Positions 28,777-42,536 of a DNA stretch of 64,000 bases are shown here, one piece after another (positions within the stretch are counted from its first letter, which is position 1; every line of letters begins with the position of its first letter). The stretch spans positions 282,675-346,674 of the forward strand of contig CM035352.1 in the NCBI GenBank assembly GCA_020137815.1, given 5' to 3'. The stretch comes from Hormiphora californensis. Its lineage: Eukaryota > Ctenophora > Tentaculata > Cydippida > Pleurobrachiidae. The position numbers were made by a program, and so were the translations under genes. Below the pieces are notes generated by a model. The model saw only the letters and a list, made by a program, of their open reading frames with translations. It ran no database searches and was not told the DNA's origin.

Positions 28777-28990
28777 TCCTTATTATAAAGTACAAATGAA
28801 CGTCGTGAGTGTGATGACCTATCCACACGTGCAAATAGAGGGGGGTTGCCAAGGAGGTGCCATAGCCCAGCTGCGCAGCGGGTGATTGAAGGCTGCACGT
28901 GCGGGTTGGTGCAGTGGGTGGGAGGGGTGCTCCTGGGTGAGGGGGTGGGGATTCGGGTCAACGGGTGCTCTACTTCAACGGGTTTTCTAG
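28777..28990 (+). mobile_element. Helitron-like array unit 3 (internally deleted)
   Basis: TCCTTATTATAAAGTACAAA start and GGGTTTTCTAG end, but only 214 bp, with the middle missing. A fourth unit starts at 28991 and decays into microsatellite by about 29340. Confidence 0.6.
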
Positions 28991-29374
28991 TCCTTATTAT
29001 AATTTGCAAATGAGTGGCGTGATGGTGATGGAGTATCCTAGCTTGCAACACTAGCGTGCAACAATTTGCCCATTTGCCCGTGCGAATCAAGGGGTTGTTA
29101 TGGTTGCACGTGCATGTCGTTGGTTGTTTGTTGTGTGTTCCTGCGGTGTTTTGTGGTGTGATGGCATCTACTGTTGATTTCCAGATCTATTCTACCTTCG
29201 TACCCCGTTGATTACTCTACACAACTACAATTCTGCGGATGTTTATCACCTAATTCGACACGTTTCAAGCGGCTCTCTTCTATACCACTCTACCAACCTC
29301 CATCTTCTTCAGCCCGACACGGACATGATAAAGAGATGGAGTGAGAGAGTGCCACGAGAGAGAGATACAGAGAG

Positions 29375-29378
29375 ACAA

Positions 29379-29434
<56 letters not shown>

Positions 29435-30035
29435 AAAGTGACGAGAAGGAGAAGAACGAACAGAGTGAAGAGGGAGAGAGAAGAGAAGAGGAGGAGTAGA
29501 GAGGAGAGAGAGAGAGGAAAGAGAAGAGAGAGAGAAGAGAGAGAGAGGAGAGGAGAGATAGAGAGAGAGAGAGAGAGAGATATAATATATTAATGAGATA
29601 GATAGAGATAGGATATAGATACATAGATAAAGACTTCTAGTTTCATCTTCTCTTCTCATCTCGTCCTCTCTCGTCTCTCCTCTCTACGTCTCCCAACATT
29701 CTCTCTCCTCTTCTCTAGTCCTCTACGCCTCTATCCTGCTCCTATCTCGTATTCGACCTCTCCATCACTCATGCTACCTAAACATGACAACCTATGATGA
29801 TCCTCTCTCTCCTCTCTCCTCCTCTTCTGCTCTTTCTCTCGCGCTCTTCTCTCATCTCGCGTCGCTATCTATCTCTTTCTCTCTCGTTCGATCTCGCTCT
29901 CTCTCGCTCCCCTCTCTCTCTATCTCTCTCTCCTCTCTCTCTCTCTCTCTCCTCTTCTTCTCTCTCTCCCTCTCTCCTCTCTTCTACTCTCTCTCTCCTC
30001 TCTCTCTCTCTCCTCTTTCCGTCTCTACTCTCTCC
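29375..30035. repeat. (GA)n and (CT)n low-complexity block
   Basis: GA-rich 29375-29580 then CT-rich 29640-30035, forming a loose inverted arrangement. Open frames here are compositional. 30122-30403 has an open frame of 94 codons with no recognisable similarity. Confidence 0.85.
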
Positions 30036-30419
30036 TGTTATCTAACGGGTTTCAACCAAGGGATACAACCACGGGCTTCACACGTTCAATAATAATTCTG
30101 TATGCAGTTCGGAATGACGACATGAAAACAGTAATAGTACCTTTAAAACTGGCCAGGGTGCCTAAAGCCAAAGCCATACTACCTCAACATATACTCAAAA
30201 GAGATGCAACTATCAGAGAAATGGCCAGTAAAGCAAACATTAACTACAGGAAGAAGATTGCACGGCCATGCATACAAATGCACACACAAGTCACAAGAAT
30301 AAAGCTACACAGTTATATGAAAAAGCACCTACCACCCATTTTTCCAACACTGGAATCACGAAAAGCATTGAAATTCATAGACATGGTGCCCTATTTCTGG
30401 GATTAATGATTGTTATTTG

Positions 30420-30780
30420 TCTAGGCTGGTCGATTTCGGTTTAACTTTGGAACTGAGGTGTTACCAAGGCTTTCCACGTGCATCGCGTTTCAATAGGGTC
30501 CCCGATACACTAAAAAAAGGTAACCAATTTCCGGGTATGGAAATTGGGTATGTTATATCTTTGCTCGTGGTGGGTTTCAGGAAATATTTAGGGTGCATTT
30601 TGAAGGCAATGGCCAAGTTATGGGGTCAATGTTGGACTTTTAAGCTCTATTGGAGAGAGGTCCGATATTGTCCCCGCATAACTTGCACATTGCCTTCAAA
30701 ATGCATCCCTGATAATTTCCTGAAACCCACCACATCATCTCAGTTCCAAAATTGACCCCAAAATGACGCTAATCAACTAG
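30420..30780. repeat. Interspersed palindromic repeat shared with 9060-9250
   Basis: Contains inverted tttggaactgag / ctcagttccaaa, ggtgggtttcaggaaatat and its complement, and gcattttgaaggcaatg with its complement. Non-coding foldback. Confidence 0.6.
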
Positions 30781-30848
30781 CGATCTGGTTGAACTGGAGA
30801 AAAATTAGGTGAAGCTATTAACGAATACCGGGGAAATATCACAAAACC

Positions 30849-33378
<2,530 letters not shown>

Positions 33379-33974
33379 ACAAAACCCAAGTGAACGCTTT
33401 AAAGGTTGACAAGATACCTAAAACTTTTCTTTAAAGGTTGACAAGATACCTAAAACTTTTCGTATATCGTCTTATTTTGATTTATCATTAATTTTCAGCA
33501 TTTTTTCAGAATTTTTTGTCGGCTAGAAAAAAATTCGAAATAGGGGGTCTACCGATATTGTCAGCACTGGTTTTACTGGGCACACTCACTGCGTCTCGCA
33601 AATTGAAATTCACGTTTTCGGTTCCTCAAAAGATAAAGACTTGATCTTGGTTGCGTTGGATTGATCTCAATAAGACCTTTCCAACGCTACCAAAACGGTT
33701 TCTGTATCTCATCAGGAACCGGAGCCCAGTGTCAAAGTTCGGGTATCCAGGGATCCTGGCTGCTAGTCAATTTTATCGCCAAAATATCTAGTCAATTTTC
33801 TAAAATGGGAAAATTATAGTGAGAAATTGAGAAAATGGTATATTTACTGTTGTAGCACATTTAAAAAAACAAGGTAAATAGGGATGACAAACTTCAAATC
33901 ACCATCTATGTATTTTCTGTAATTTACAGAACATTGTTTTGCTCTGATTTTCACCACCTCCATTCTTACATTTT

Positions 33975-34042
33975 CCATCAGTGGTGTAGTGGTTACACCA
34001 TGGACTCTCACCCCGATGATCAGGGTTCGAATCCGGATGGGG
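33975..34042 (+). pseudogene. tRNA-Glu-like relic
   Basis: D-arm ggtgtagtggttacacc, possible CTC anticodon and B-box gggttcgaatcc, but the anticodon stem is unpaired. Probably tRNA-derived (SINE-type) relic. Confidence 0.45.
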
Positions 34043-34338
34043 TGATTTGGCTTACTTTTTACTTTCATGATTTTTTCTCTCTTTATTCATACCAGTGTGT
34101 TGTAACATGACACTGATAGTGATAACATCACAATATCATAGAAGAACACTTGTCAGTGAATATGTGTGAGATCTCGCTCATCGATGTCAGGATCTCTAGT
34201 CGGTAGAGAGGGAGCCTAGGAGGTAGCCTGTGATAGTCACGGATCCCGCAGCGCACGATAAGGCTAATTGCTGAAAAGTCATGCTTTGTAGACTAGAGAT
34301 CCAAACATTATATACAGCGCTGAATAGTGAAATAAGCA

Positions 34339-34411
34339 CAAGGTTGGTGGTCGAGTGGTATGATTCTCGCCTGTCAATGCGGGAGACCCGGGTTCGATCC
34401 TCAGGTTTGAC
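34339..34411 (+). pseudogene. tRNA-Gly/Asp-like relic
   Basis: ggttggtggtcgagtggtat, ctcgcctgtcaatgcggga and acccgggttcgatcc closely follow a tRNA-Gly body, but the anticodon reads GTC, the loop has an extra base and the T-stem is mismatched. Likely pseudogene. Confidence 0.5.
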
Positions 34412-34760
34412 ATAAATTCCTAAACATTGTTTTTTATTTTTTTAAATGTAACCCTTTGTTAATATAGTAATCTAGTTAATTAATCAATATGTTGAAACTT
34501 AATTATTAAAATAGAAACATTTGTTTCCATCCTAGTCAAATTTTTTTTTAAATCAGGATCCTAGTCGGATTGAGATACTTTGACACTGGGAACCGGAGAT
34601 ATTACGGTATCAATTTTAAAAAAGGCACACTCATTTGTCAGTAGACCCCCTATTTTGCACATATTTCTAGCCGACAAAAAATTCTGAAAAAATGCTGAAA
34701 ATTAATGATAAATCAAAATAAGACGATATACGAAAAGTTTTAGGTATCTTGTCAACCTTT

Positions 34761-35284
34761 AATCGTATTTTTGCGATTTATCAGGAGTTTTAAGCATTTT
34801 TTTCAGATTTTTTTTGTCGTGTAGAAAAATATTCAAAATAGGGTGCTTTCCTGCGCCACGCCGCAATTCTTTATAAAGTACTCCCCAAACTACTATGTCC
34901 CTCACTCGGGTTTTGTGAAATTTCCCACGGTCATAACTCCACTCCCTGATGAGATAAAGACTTGAAATTTGTTTTGTAGGAAGAACTCGACATGATCTCC
35001 TCACAAAACAAATTTCAAGTCTCTATCTCATCAGGGGTGGAGCTATGGCTGTCTAAAATCCGGTCGCGCGCAGCAAGGGACATAATAGTTTGGGAGGACC
35101 TTTTATTAGTTGTTTGGATGATGAAAGAGTATATTCCAGTGAAGATTTCAGCCACGCTATACTTTTTCAGCAACCAAAAGTGTGTCGCGGCACTGGAGAG
35201 CGCCCTACTTTGAATATTTTTGTACACGACAAAAAAATCTGAAAAAATGCTTAAAACTCCTGATAAATCGAAAAAATACGATTA
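34761..35284. mobile_element. Foldback element, related family
   Basis: aatcgtatttttgcgattta on the left returns inverted on the right, as do gagttttaagcat and tcatctccctgatgagat-type inner arms around 35000. Non-coding. Confidence 0.65.
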
Positions 35285-35379
35285 ACGAAAAATTTTAGGT
35301 AAAATCAAATAAAATTGGAATGAAAGAGTGGTTTATCTAGTTCTTTCTGTATTCATGTATGGTAGCAAATCTTCCAATT

Positions 35380-35660
35380 TAATCGCAAGTGACTCAAGTA
35401 AACTCATGGTTGAAGCACTTAGTTGAAGCACTTAGTAACAAACTAGGCCTAGGGTCTCCTGTGCAACTGCCTTGGTTACCATAGCAACCGCTTTTATTGC
35501 CATAGCAACTATCCTAGTTACATTAGTAAATAATGTCGCATCAGCCAAAATATGCTCTTTGAGCACACAATTCATCAAGAAATCCTGTTTGAAGCTTATT
35601 CATCAATTTTACATCAATTTGTGGCAGGGACACACCGCACTATAATACATAATAGGGGGT
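35380..35660. repeat. Interspersed repeat shared with 43050-43375
   Basis: Shared stretches include caactgccttggttaycata, ctctttgagygca and tttgtggcagggaa/cac, then dissimilar sequence. 35660-36206 otherwise shows no recognised feature. Confidence 0.6.
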
Positions 35661-37374
35661 CTTTATAAACCCGGATACTGGATAGCCCGGATAGTCCGGA
35701 TAATAGGTAATTTTAGCTATTGCAGTATATACGAGCTGGAATATATTCCGTTGATCTTGCCCAGATAACTTGTATAGCCCGAATAGATCAGATAATAGTA
35801 TTTAACTCACCCGTCATCATGGTGCCAACAGCAGCGCTAGCAGGGAAGATTATGTGTTAACACTGAAAAGCACAATGAGCCGAAGAAAAAATTCACTTTT
35901 CAGGAGAGGGAAAACTGCGACTGGTACATGGACCAAAAACTACCTCAGCCCACCCTTGGATCATGACCACATCCCCTCCAAACCCAAGGGTGCCCAGTGC
36001 CCACGGGCAACTCGAAATCCAAGTGGTAATCACGTTCAGCATCCAGGTGAAGCCGGGATATCGGTTACATAAACTCACGCACGAGCGACCGAAAATCTGA
36101 GGAAGCTGGTGATTTACCATGAATGCTGCATTCGTGGTAAAGCACCAGCTTTTAAGTGGTAACACACCAATCCATACCCACAAAATTTGGTGATCTTACC
36201 GTACTAGTCAGGACCACTATTGGTGCACGGTCGTGCCCAATGAAGGAGTGCTTGGATCGTCTTGAAACCGGTTTTAGGTTGACTAATGCATATCCAAGAG
36301 TGTCTGTTAGTTGTTTGGGTGATGTTCTGACAATCCAATCACGAGTTATGACCAAAAAAAACAGTTAAAAAATACGTTTTAAAGTGACAAAAAGCAGGAC
36401 CTGAATACAGCTCTTATATGAAGGGAGGGGGCTTTGAAACTTCTTGTGTGAACAGAGAATCGTCCAAATGTACAGTCTCAACTTCGATATAATAGGGTGT
36501 TGGATTTTAAAATCAATTTTTTGTAACTCATCTTACTAGATGGAATTTTTAACGCTGATTCCGAATCTGTCAAAATTTTTGATCTACGAGCATGTCTTCA
36601 GGTGTAACCGTGCTCCTAAATGAACTTGACTGTGCGCTGCGTTCCACTGCTGACACTATGATAGACTATCACGTGATCATGTCACGTGCTCTCTCCCCCA
36701 ACCCAATTAGTTGCGCTCGCGATCTTACACACGAGCACGTCACTTTAGACCTGTGGAAACATCTCTCTCCAGTAGGCTGTAGGTGAGAGATGTTTTTCAC
36801 TTTCTAACCAAAATTCCGAGATTAAGGAACGTATTAATTTGAAGGGAATATGAGAATATGAAATGCCAAGAATTTTAGAACACAAAACAGACGCATCATG
36901 AAACTTCATAGAAGCTAAATAGTATGTTTCCGGCTGAACATTTGTGGATATATATCTCAGATATAAAATACAATGGTCATGTGTACTGTGTAGAATAAAA
37001 TTACTTGAACATTGGTCTGCAGTCTGCAGTGCAGACCCTGCACCCTAGAAGTCAAAATTGCTTGCCTTGTTGAATATAACATAAAATTGCTATTTCATCT
37101 CAATATCAGTCAGTGGTCATAACTTCACATATTCCAAATACAACTGGGTAGTTCAGGCTCTGAATTCGGTGGTTGAACAGACTTCTAAATTAGAAAATAG
37201 GTTGTGAATACATTATAGATGTTTTTTGTATTACTAAAATTATAACAAAATCCTCAGTCACAAATATGTCAAGACTGCTAGATGACAATACTGAAGTACC
37301 TTTTTCTTTCCAAAGCATGGGGAGGTAAACATGAACAAGTCTTCGACCAACTGCATCTCTAACTTATTTCTTGT

Positions 37375-37781
37375 TTACCGCTCGCCCTCTTGGTGTTGGC
37401 ACTTGGCGATAAGTTTTGTCAAGGCTCTGAAGGGGAACAAGAATGGAGAAATATACTAATGTATGTACTACAAACTAAACGGCAGGTTGGCTGAAAAGCA
37501 ACATACAACAAGCAACATATAGTTCTAAGTACTGACCGCTTAATCCCCATTTCTCTAGCTGTTGCTACGTTATTCTGAGTAAAAACTTCCAAAACAGCCC
37601 GTATTGTTAGGTTTATGGTATTATCATTCCCAACTGCTTTGGTAGAACCGGAGGCAAGCTGGTCTTCTTCCTTTATAGCAAGAAAATGTGCGAGAACGTT
37701 CAGATAATTTAAAGCAATGTGGGGCTGGTTAATATCGATTTTAACAGAGCCAATAAATTCGTTGAGGGATCCAAAAGTCAT
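37375..37781 (-). CDS. Two 3'-terminal exons of an unrecognised gene
   Basis: Minus strand: exon 37537-37781 reads MTFGSLNEFIGSVKIDI, then ALNYLNVLAHFLAIKEED and INLTIRAVLEVFTQNN, and ends in phase 2 (AAG CG|GTCAGT). After a 110-bp intron with a good polypyrimidine tract (ttccccttcag), exon 37375-37426 gives ALTKLIAKCQHQEGER and a stop, rejoined in frame. The helix-rich composition looks like a real globular or ARM-like protein. The family is not recognised. The frame is open beyond 37781 but no convincing upstream acceptor is seen, so it may be a truncated captured fragment. Confidence 0.42.
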
Positions 37782-37843
37782 CGAGATAGTCAAGCAAATA
37801 ATGATATCATGATACGAGTTGGGAAAAGGTAGTCTCTTTCTCA

Positions 37844-38030
37844 AAACACGTGATTTGTCACGTGTTTTAAGACAATCCCGTCTCAAAGTGGTCGGGATTT
37901 GGAACATCCTACTCGATCTACTGATTGAGATTTACTAACTAGGTACTTCCTCTTTCAGATCTCTTCCTGTTGCTCGGACCACACTTAAGTTCAGGTCTTG
38001 TTTCAGGAAACACCCCTAAATTAGTAGCCT
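37844..38030 (+). pseudogene. Possible LINE C-terminal fragment
   Basis: Plus frame RLKVVGIWNILLDLL followed, after a stop, by RTTLKFRSCFRKH resembles the conserved 'R-VVxxWNxLPxxV ... SLxxFKxxL' end of many LINE reverse transcriptases. Short and broken. Confidence 0.3.
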
Positions 38031-38739
38031 GCTCTTGCATTTGGATCAATGGAAGTTGGAACCAGTGTCTGTATATCTTTTCAGAATTCCAATATAATAT
38101 TTCCAATCTCTCTCCCTCTCTCAGGGTTTAACCATTACATTTCTCTCTGAGTGACGCGTTCGTGTGTAAGATCGCGAGCGCAACTAATTGGGTTGGGGGA
38201 GAGAGCACGTGACATGATCACGTGATAGTCTATCATAGTGTCAGCAGTGGAACGCAGCGCACAGTCAAGTTCATTTAGGAGCACGGTTACACCTGAAGAC
38301 ATGCTCGTAGATCAAAAATTTTGACAGATTTGGAATCAGCGTTAAAAATTCCATCTAGTAAGATGAGTTACAAAAAATTGATTTTAAAATCCAACACCCT
38401 ACGATATAATATGTGGTTTCTATTGTTTGTAGTTATCTAATTAGACATGTGAGAAGTTGCTCACGGGGGCCTCTAATACTGTGTGTTCTTGCTTGTGAAG
38501 TGATCACTTGACGAGATTTATCCAATCAGAGAGCAGATTAAAGCATACAAGCGGTGAGAGCAAGCAATATGGGACAGAAGAAGTATCGAATCACCATGTT
38601 TTCCACACAAGGAGTTTCAAAGCTCATTCCCTTCATATAGTTTAGTTTAGTTTAAAATAAATGGAACGAAAAACAGTGAGAATTAATAAATAATTGTACC
38701 ACCTCGTTCGGACTAAAAAAAAAAAAGGAAGAAAAGAAT

Positions 38740-39090
38740 ATACACACACACACTCACACACACACATGTGCGCGCACACACACACACACACATACCCACT
38801 CACACACGCTAACACACACTCACACCCCCACACTCACACACACACACAAAAAACGGACACACAACACACACGCATACAATCACCCACACGCGTACACGCA
38901 CACACGCCCACTCGTACTCACAATCACCCGAAATCACCAAAAAAACGCTCCCACTAAACTCTAACGAGACTGCAATATTGCACAAAAAAAATCACCAACT
39001 AACACAGTACATACCGGTCAAGCCCACACACACACACTCACACACACACACACACACACACGTACACACACACTCACACGCACACCCAAG
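38740..39090. repeat. (CA)n-rich microsatellite
   Basis: Two ca-rich tracts (38741-38910 and 39026-39090) with interruptions. Confidence 0.9.
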
Positions 39091-39532
39091 CATGCAGGTA
39101 GAGTTAGATAAACGTGGGCTGCAATATATATATATAAGGGCTACCAGGATAAGTATCGTATAATTGTTTATATGAGCCGCATGATAATAGTCTGTTGTAG
39201 GCTGATGAAGATGTTGTTACATCGAAACCACCTTATTTTCATTTTGTCCCTGTTGACCCAGCCGGAAAGAAGATATCATCTCTACAGACTATGTAAGGGC
39301 TGTGTTCAAGTTTTGCCTTTTGTCACTTTAAAACGTCCTTTTTGACTGTTTTTCGGTCATAAATCGTGATTGGATTGTCAGAACATCACCCAAGTAGCTG
39401 TATGTATATGCATTAGTAGCTGTATGTACATGCATTAGTTAACTTAAAAGACGATCCAAGCACTCCTTGGCCTTCCTTGGGCACGACTGCACACCAATAG
39501 TGGTCCTGACTATAATAGTGGTGTAACGCTCC

Positions 39533-39727
39533 AGTTACAGATTTGGAACCGGGTGTCAGTTTCCTGATGGGAGATTCCCCGACGAACCATGCTGCGTGTC
39601 ATCATTTACAATGCACGGCTAAATTTACAGCTAGAATGAATGGGGAGTTGAGCAGGATTCATTGTGAGCAGTGTACAAATTCTCGCGCATCAGGAAACTG
39701 ACGCCCGGTTTCAAATCTGTAACTGGT
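39533..39727. mobile_element. MITE with CCAGTTACAGATTTG termini
   Basis: Inverted ends ccagttacagatttggaacc / ggtttcaaatctgtaactgg plus tcagtttcctgat / atcaggaaactga. About 195 bp, non-coding, downstream of lipoyl synthase. Confidence 0.7.
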
Positions 39728-40144
39728 CCCTTACTCCCCCTAATTAAGTCAAATTTAGGTCATTTACCTCTCAATACTAATAAAACATATATATCCGATT
39801 TCTACTTTCAGCACTCATTCGCTGGTAATTTGATATTTGAGGGATAATTTGAGGGATAAAATGACAAACGGTGTAGGATTTTGGCTACTTGTGAACCGCA
39901 CAAAATATTCATTTTCGTTTCATCAAGGAAAACAAAATGTTTGCACTACATTTTAGTTTTGTTTTTAGCCGAACAAAAAGACAGTAAAGACAGTAAAGTA
40001 TAACCTCTCTCCAGGCCAAGAGAAATAGATTTAAGACATCTTTGTTGAAAAACAGAGTACATAGAGTATAAACATAAAAATTCCAAAGTCCACGTTAAAC
40101 ATATACAATGTAATGTTATGGCAATACAGAATCAATGACAAACT
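39728..40144. other. Downstream flank of lipoyl synthase, nothing recognised
   Basis: AT-rich sequence containing the presumed 3' UTR and terminator region of the minus-strand gene. No ORF or repeat identified. Confidence 0.5.
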
Positions 40145-40149
40145 TTATT
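40144..40149 (-). terminator. Possible poly(A) signal overlapping the LIAS stop codon
   Basis: Minus strand reads ACAAAATAAAGT, where the TAA stop is part of AATAAA. If used, the 3' UTR would be only 15-30 nt. Confidence 0.35.
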
Positions 40150-41170
40150 TTGTGTTTCTCTTGTTGATGATATTTTTAATATAGTACTCTCCTGCCTTAT
40201 ACGATGATCGAACTAACGGCCCGCTCGCAACATAAGAGAAGCCCATCTCCATCCCAACCTTTTCCCATTGACTGAATGCTTCTGGCGTTACATACTCTTG
40301 AACTTTGAGGTGACGTATAGTCGGTTGCATGTACTGCCCAAAAGTAACAACGTCCACATCATTTGATCTAAGATCTCGGAGGGTCTCCAGTACCTCCTCT
40401 TTAGTTTCTCCGAGACCCAGCATAAGCGATGTCTTGGTGACAACACTATCAGTTTTCTGCTTCGCTCTTACCAGAACATCCATACTCTGTTTATAGTTAG
40501 CCCTAGGATCACGTACAAATCGTTGCAACCTGTTCACAGTTTCTATATTGTGAGCGAAAACATTCAGGCCTGATGTAGCAAGGACTTCTACTGCCGCAAG
40601 ATCACCTCTGAAGTCTGGAGACAAAACCTCGATAAGTAGTGCCGGGCATTCTTTTTTAAGGGCAGTGACACAATCTGCGAGGTGTTGTGCACCGCCATCA
40701 GCTACATCGTCTCTATCAACTGAGGTAAGTACAACGTAATCAACACCCCACTGAGACACCGCCATGGCAGTATTCCTTGGTTCCTCAGCATCAAGTGGCG
40801 GCGGAGTTCGGGACGTTTTAACAGAACAAAAACGACACCCTCTTGTACACTCTTCACCCATTAACATAATGGTGGCTGTAGCAGTAGCAGTTTCCCCTCC
40901 ACCCCAACATTCTCCAATGTTTGGGCACCTAGCCTCTTCACAAACAGTGGCCAGCTTTAATCCCCGTAAATCCTTTTTTAGCCGGGAATAGTTTTCTCCT
41001 TTCGGGATTGGTGTTTGGAGCCACCTTGGTAAACGTTTTCGCTCTTTTTTCGCTTTCTTTTCTAATCCCTTTGTAATGAAGTGATCAAGATCAGGTCCAT
41101 CTTTCAAATATGAAGCTCCAGAAAATAATCTCTGCTTCCGAAAATGAAGATTTATCTGACGGAATATCAT
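40145..41170 (-). CDS. LIAS: Lipoyl synthase, mitochondrial
   Basis: Radical-SAM enzyme that inserts two sulfur atoms into octanoyl groups on lipoyl-dependent proteins in mitochondria. 341 codons, uninterrupted. The N-terminus ([20 protein letters not shown]) is basic and lacks acidic residues, as a mitochondrial targeting peptide. The auxiliary cluster motif C-x4-C-x5-C is at C77, C82, C88; the radical-SAM motif C-x3-C-x2-C at C108, C112, C115; the C-terminal cluster ligand motif RSSY at 321-324. Length is close to the animal enzymes (about 370). The bases ttttag|CG just before the ATG look like a splice acceptor, so a 5' UTR intron is possible. AATAAA overlaps the stop codon. It lies tail to tail with no gene; the trefoil gene diverges from it to the right. 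Confidence 0.96.
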   Translation of the reverse strand: MIFRQINLHFRKQRLFSGASYLKDGPDLDHFITKGLEKKAKKERKRLPRWLQTPIPKGENYSRLKKDLRGLKLATVCEEARCPNIGECWGGGETATATATIMLMGEECTRGCRFCSVKTSRTPPPLDAEEPRNTAMAVSQWGVDYVVLTSVDRDDVADGGAQHLADCVTALKKECPALLIEVLSPDFRGDLAAVEVLATSGLNVFAHNIETVNRLQRFVRDPRANYKQSMDVLVRAKQKTDSVVTKTSLMLGLGETKEEVLETLRDLRSNDVDVVTFGQYMQPTIRHLKVQEYVTPEAFSQWEKVGMEMGFSYVASGPLVRSSYKAGEYYIKNIINKRNTK

Positions 41171-41189
41171 ACGCTAAAAGAAGATAATT

Positions 41190-41225
41190 TGCATTATGTT
41201 ATAACATAACGCTGAATTTCCCTGG
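41190..41225. repeat. Short terminal repeat fragment upstream of LIAS
   Basis: gcattatgttataacataac followed by gctgaatttccctg resembles 21133-21170 (gcattatatgttctaacataa). Belongs to a dispersed family ending in ttccctgcc. Confidence 0.4.
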
Positions 41226-41356
41226 CGTGTGAAGCTGTTAAGAAAAGATATCGTCCCTAGTAAACACACGAATTCTGTAAGTTGCGTTTACAGATCTGTA
41301 ATTGTCTTCTTTGATCGTTCTACCCCACCCTGGTCCCCGCTGAAAACCATAACAAA

Positions 41357-41540
41357 TAATCACTGCGCTGGCAAGCGCAAAGGTGGCCCCATCCCCTCCC
41401 CCCTAAAACTTTTCCCAAAAAAGTGGGCCCGCTTGCCAACAGCGTAGATATAACAATTTTGAAGTTTTAGCCCATTTTGGCACTTTTCGACCCCTCCTAA
41501 CTCCGGAACCAGATGAGCTAGGAGGCTGACATTTGGTACT
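41357..41540 (+). repeat. Interspersed repeat beginning TAATCACTGCGCTGGCAAG
   Basis: Starts with a hairpin-forming segment (tcactgcgctggcaagcgca), has a partial inverted echo cccgcttgccaacagcg at 41428, and continues with sequence related to 17405-17560. Lies about 190 bp upstream of the LIAS start. Confidence 0.5.
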
Positions 41541-42320
41541 AAGAAGCTTCACATAGACTTCTACTGACGATAAAAATTTCAAGTAGCTAGCTCATTCCGG
41601 TCGCAAGTTATGACACCACCCCCAAAACAGAAAATTCAGTGTGGCGATAGGTATATATATATATATATAGATAGATATAGACGCTTCACTGTGTAACACT
41701 TGTAGCCCGAACCATACTAGCTAGAGACTTGAACCAAGTTTTATCCGTTAGGAAATCGTTCGGGGCATGCATTAGTTAAGGTTTCAAGTGAAAATGTCCA
41801 CTATGACGGGTGTAATGACGTCACAAAGTGACGTCATTGCAAAATCTTATACCAAAAAATTTCAAACGCCTCTAACACCCTCAAGACGTACTCTGATTCC
41901 TGATTTGACGGAAAATCGTTGGTGGCAAATTGTCTGAACTTTCAGATACTATATCGTGAATTTCTGTAACGTGTCATTTTCAGACCTTAAAACGCGTCGG
42001 AACTCAAAAATTTGATATAAAAATCCTCATAAAAACTCACATTTCGTGCAATAACTTCAGTTCTTGACTACCGTGGCCTTCAAAACTTTACACACGTTTA
42101 GTGCTTAACATTAGCCAAATAGTCTGTCATAATTTTTGACGTCGTCGTGACGTCATATGCGACGTCACGACGTCAAAATGACGTCGAATTTTGAAAATTT
42201 CTTCAAATCAGTTTCCTATAACCTAGGATACACTTTCATTAAATTTGAACACTTTAATTTGACAATTAGCTTAATTGTTTAAGGTCATAAATGACCTCAA
42301 ACGACCAAAAAAGAGTACAA
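41541..42320. other. Intergenic, with tgacgtca clusters
   Basis: No gene seen. Multiple tgacgtca and gacgtc palindromes at 41815-41842 and 42138-42190. A short (ta)n at 41650. Sequence style (gagttatgacacc, cacttcaactc) suggests old transposon remnants. Confidence 0.5.
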
Positions 42321-42536
42321 ATTTAGAGCAAAAACTAATTGAAATTAGTTCGCCGGAAAGGTGGCCCATTTGGTTCTTACTCCTTCATTTCCGTCACCTT
42401 TGAGTTGAGGCTTCAAAGACATTGAGGTATCCGTATACTTTTCCGCCTTCAACTCAAAGGTGACGGAAATGAAGGAGTAAGAACCAAATGGGCCACCTTT
42501 CCGGCGAACTAATTTCAATTAGTTTTTGCTCTAAAT
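42321..42536. mobile_element. Near-perfect hairpin MITE, 88-bp arms
   Basis: 42321-42408 and 42449-42536 are exact reverse complements as far as can be read by eye, with a 40-bp loop. Ends atttagagcaaaaactaatt. Non-coding. Confidence 0.85.

Larger units (their letters stand above)
33432..34760. mobile_element. Foldback element with two tRNA-like relics
   Basis: Ends ggttgacaagatacctaaaa (33436) and its reverse complement (34740-34757) with about 120 bp of arm. The same family recurs at 43739 and 45439. Interior holds two tRNA-like sequences and no ORF. Confidence 0.7.
36207..39510. mobile_element. Large foldback element enclosing gene exons
   Basis: Outer arms 36207-36395 and about 39310-39510 are inverted copies starting GTCAGGACCACTAT, flanked by TA (36205-36206, 39511-39512). 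A second pair of arms, 36420-36800 and 38100-38640, is also inverted. The centre carries the two-exon minus-strand coding segment, a LINE-like fragment and CA microsatellite. A single arm-like piece also occurs in the duplicated block (13078, 16225). Confidence 0.65.

Noticed and set aside
30122-30406. 94-codon open frame
   Set aside because: Basic composition and no recognisable motif or splice context. It lies between repeats and is too short to support alone.
38642-39163. His/Thr-rich and Cys/Val-rich open frames
   Set aside because: Produced by (CA)n repeats on both strands.
36205-39512. 8-bp target duplication for the large foldback
   Set aside because: Only TA is shared next to the ends; no longer duplication is present.
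42138-42190. Named CRE-regulated promoter
   Set aside because: The palindromes are real but no gene start lies next to them, so a promoter call is not supported.
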